Source: Algoriphagus alkaliphilus (lineage in GTDB: Bacteria; Bacteroidota; Bacteroidia; Cytophagales; Cyclobacteriaceae). From it: DNA of 64,000 nucleotides. Of this stretch, positions 61,966 to 64,000 are shown in pieces; positions within the stretch are counted from its first letter, which is position 1; the number at the start of each line of letters is the position of its first letter. The stretch spans positions 1 through 64,000 of the forward strand of contig NZ_FMXE01000023.1 of assembly GCF_900103735.1 (NCBI RefSeq), in the 5' to 3' direction. The notes under the pieces are model-generated. The model saw only the letters and a list, made by a program, of their open reading frames with translations. It was not told where the DNA came from and did no database searches. The position numbers and the translations under genes are program-made.

Positions 61966-63426
61966 TTAAAGTGAGTAAGCACCTCGATATTCTCTTTTTA
62001 CAAACTGATTGGCAGGTTCAAAATTTGTGATTTTCATAGTTGGACCATCCCAGATTAATTTGATCCCTCTTCCCGGATAATCAAACTGGCTTGTTGATCC
62101 AGCTCTTGGGATTCGGTAATCATAGCTGCGAATAGCAAGATTTCCCATCAATACAGACTCAGTCAATGGACCAGCTACAGCGAATGGAGAACTTAGTCTT
62201 TTGAATTCATTAGAACCATAGCCTCCGATACAGGCCTCTACCCAGTTGTTGTAATGGCCTCGGTCTCCTTCGGGAACCCTGAATTCTGTTTGAGGTACGC
62301 TTACTTCAGCAGTTCTACTGGTAGGCAGAAGTTTTGGGTTTGCTCCATAAGTCGAACACATCATTTTTCCTTTTGTTCCCTCGATAATTACGCCATTTCC
62401 GCCATCACCCATCATTTCATTCGGTTCTAGTTCTTCGGGCCTAGTGGGCTGGATTCCTCCATCCATCCAATGGAATTCCAAATCAGGTTTTCCCGGTTGG
62501 TCAAAGCGCAGTGTGATATGAGAAGAAGGAGGGCAGCTTTCAGGAAAATATCCTCTGGTGAATTCCCCGACATAAACTGAACCAACAGAGCATTCAGCTG
62601 ATTTGGGATAGCCAAGTCCCAAAACACGGAAGGGAGGCTCCATGATATGACAAGCCATATCTCCCAAAGCACCTGTACCATAATCCCACCAGCCTCTCCA
62701 GTTGAAGGGCACCAAGTTCCCCACGTAGGCTTTGTAGGGAGCAGTTCCCAGCCACAAATCCCAGTCTAGGTCAGTGGGAGGAGTGATAGGAGTTTTTGGC
62801 CATTCGATCCCTTGAGGCCAAACGGGGCGATTGGTCCATGAATAGACTTTTGTTGCTTCTCCGATCAATCCGGCATTGTACCATTCGACCATTTGACGTA
62901 CTCCATCACCGGAGGAACCTTGGTTTCCCATTTGAGTGACTACTTTATACTTTTCCGCTGCTTCAGTGAGCATTCTTGCCTCATAAATGTCATGAGACAT
63001 TGGTTTTTGAACATAGACATGTTTGCCCATTTTCATAGCCATCATAGCCTGAACTGCATGCATGTGGTCAGGAGAAGAAACGGTTACTGCATCAATATTC
63101 TTTTCCTCCTTTTCCAGCATTGTACGGAAATCCTTGTAGTAGCCTGCTTTAGGATGATCCTCCCGGCTCTTTTTCGCGCGTGTATCATCAACATCACAAA
63201 GGGCAATCATGTCAACTTTTCCACTTCGGTAAACACCACTGACATCACCTGCCCCCATCCCTCCAACACCTATGCTTGCCACTCTTAAACGATCGCTTGG
63301 GGCAATGAATCCCACACCGCCTAATACATGGCGTGGCACAATGTAAAAACCTGCCAAGGCTAAAGTTGAACCTTTGATAAAACTTCTCCTGCTATTCTTC
63401 TCCAAATTGGAATCTTTCTTTTCCAT
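61966..63426 (-). CDS. Tat-exported Gfo/Idh/MocA family oxidoreductase
   Basis: A 486-residue enzyme with a Tat signal (SRRSFIKGSTLALAG, arginines at residues 13-14). The cofactor motif is VASIGVGGMGAG, the catalytic motif HVYVQKPMS, and TNRPVWPQG with WWDYGTGALGDMACH mark the family branch common in Bacteroidota. It probably acts on a sugar ring in the periplasm with tightly bound NAD(P). It is divergent from the GH20 gene, suggesting a shared glycan substrate. It is not GH109, which has an EVP-type motif. Confidence 0.9.
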   Translation of the reverse strand: MEKKDSNLEKNSRRSFIKGSTLALAGFYIVPRHVLGGVGFIAPSDRLRVASIGVGGMGAGDVSGVYRSGKVDMIALCDVDDTRAKKSREDHPKAGYYKDFRTMLEKEEKNIDAVTVSSPDHMHAVQAMMAMKMGKHVYVQKPMSHDIYEARMLTEAAEKYKVVTQMGNQGSSGDGVRQMVEWYNAGLIGEATKVYSWTNRPVWPQGIEWPKTPITPPTDLDWDLWLGTAPYKAYVGNLVPFNWRGWWDYGTGALGDMACHIMEPPFRVLGLGYPKSAECSVGSVYVGEFTRGYFPESCPPSSHITLRFDQPGKPDLEFHWMDGGIQPTRPEELEPNEMMGDGGNGVIIEGTKGKMMCSTYGANPKLLPTSRTAEVSVPQTEFRVPEGDRGHYNNWVEACIGGYGSNEFKRLSSPFAVAGPLTESVLMGNLAIRSYDYRIPRAGSTSQFDYPGRGIKLIWDGPTMKITNFEPANQFVKREYRGAYSL

Positions 63427-63577
63427 ATAATCTGTAATTGATTTATTGTAAATGAGCGTGTTAAAATATTAAAAAGGCACCAGAGTTTAGCTCCGATTGT
63501 CAAAATTTGAATCTGGTTCTTTTGTAAAAGAGGCAATGGATCAGGAATATTATCCATCATTGTAAACGAGTGCCGTT

Positions 63578-63611
63578 TTTGAAATTAATTGAGTTTAGAA
63601 AAATAGATTTG
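63578..63611 (+). promoter_or_regulatory. Possible promoter for the GH20 gene
   Basis: TTTG at 63578-63581 and TAGATTTG at 63604-63611, 37 bases before the ATG. The 22-base spacing is slightly long for the consensus. Confidence 0.5.
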
Positions 63612-63648
63612 CAATAATTTCAAGTAAGTTTAGGCAAAATCATCGACC

Positions 63649-64000
63649 ATGAAAAAAACACTTTGGCCCCTTATGTTTGGTGTCTTACTTGCATTGGGGG
63701 CTTGTAAAAAACAAGCAACCCTTTCCGACGCTGCAATCATCCCATTCCCTCAAGAAATCAACAATGGCTCCGGAATCTTTCAATTGACCGCTGAGACCGG
63801 TGTCAAATTAGTAGGTACAAGCGATCATTTGACCAGAATAGGAGAACATCTCGCAGAAAAACTCAGACCTTCCACGGGTTACGATATTCCTGTTTCCTTT
63901 GATGAAGGTCAGATCGTATTGGAATTGACCGGCAATGAAAATTCAGAAGCCTATGAAATACAGATTTCTGCAGAAGAACTAAAGGTGACTGCTGCGGGAG
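63649..64000 (+). CDS. GH20 beta-N-acetylhexosaminidase, N-terminal part
   Basis: A 117-codon partial gene running off the right edge. The signal MKKTLWPLMFGVLLALGAC is a lipoprotein signal. The mature part begins AIIPFPQEIN and continues with LVGTSDHLTRIGEHLAEKL and YEIQISAEELKV, the pattern of the small N-terminal domain (GH20b) of family 20 hexosaminidases. Catalytic residues would lie beyond the window. It likely releases GlcNAc or GalNAc from glycans. It is divergent from the third Gfo/Idh/MocA gene. Confidence 0.8.
   Translation, partial: MKKTLWPLMFGVLLALGACKKQATLSDAAIIPFPQEINNGSGIFQLTAETGVKLVGTSDHLTRIGEHLAEKLRPSTGYDIPVSFDEGQIVLELTGNENSEAYEIQISAEELKVTAAG

Noticed and set aside
61966..63426. 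GH109-type NAD-dependent glycosidase
   Set aside because: The motif is VQKP rather than the EVP type expected in GH109, and other family marks are missing.

Overview
The window looks like a chromosomal segment of a Bacteroidota bacterium, most likely order Cytophagales, family Cyclobacteriaceae (Algoriphagus-like). This is inferred from AT-leaning sequence, weak Shine-Dalgarno signals, several promoters of the Bacteroidota type (TTTG, about 19 bases, TAnnTTTG), a serine protease with a type IX secretion sorting tail, Tat-exported Gfo/Idh/MocA oxidoreductases, DUF2911, DUF6807 and ThuA proteins, and a 7TMR-DISM hybrid kinase. No rRNA, tRNA, CRISPR array or prophage was seen. The window ends inside a family 20 glycoside hydrolase.

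Layout: 1-3000 holds an AbrB-like small protein, a secreted serine hydrolase and an FAD oxidoreductase. 3200-10800 is a carbohydrate-type module: a ThuA protein, a DUF6807 protein, two exported Gfo/Idh/MocA oxidoreductases (one a lipoprotein), an NAD(P)-binding protein and an aldo/keto reductase. 10800-21700 mixes a TrpF-like protein without catalytic residues, a lipoprotein overlapping a T9SS-sorted subtilase, rpe, two envelope proteins, gyrA, a TPR protein and a PagL-like outer-membrane hydrolase. 21700-29700 holds an exported PIG-L deacetylase, an unlisted 34-residue membrane peptide overlapping a sodium:solute symporter, a DUF2911 protein, a GhrA-type dehydrogenase, a tandem Usp protein and a TPR protein.

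29800-40650 runs in one direction: holA, a 995-residue TPR protein, a plugless beta-barrel, a SPOR protein, ExbB/TolQ, ExbD/TolR, a TonB-like protein, then folC and trmB. The middle six look like one energised trans-envelope machine that resembles Tol-Pal in its parts. 40650-49500 holds a hybrid histidine kinase and an acyl-CoA cluster (3-hydroxyacyl-CoA dehydrogenase, APH-fold kinase, ACAD10/11-type dehydrogenase with a YDGPDEVH motif, SDR, a divergent MDR reductase, and a TetR regulator nearby). This gene set matches the 4-hydroxyacyl-CoA phosphorylation route known from Pseudomonas levulinate catabolism and mammalian ACAD10/11.

49600-64000 holds tyrS, a tricorn-like protease, an orphan BlaI regulator, a fatty acid desaturase, a holin-like membrane protein, an AlbA_2 protein, an acidic protein, a histone-deacetylase-fold protein, an OmpH-like lipoprotein, a deoxyhypusine-synthase-like protein, a PD40-OmpA protein, a third Gfo/Idh/MocA oxidoreductase and the start of a GH20 hexosaminidase. 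Intergenic spaces carry two kinds of unexplained repeat: a 134-bp element with near-perfect terminal inverted repeats, and stutter-like low-complexity words that recur in several gaps.
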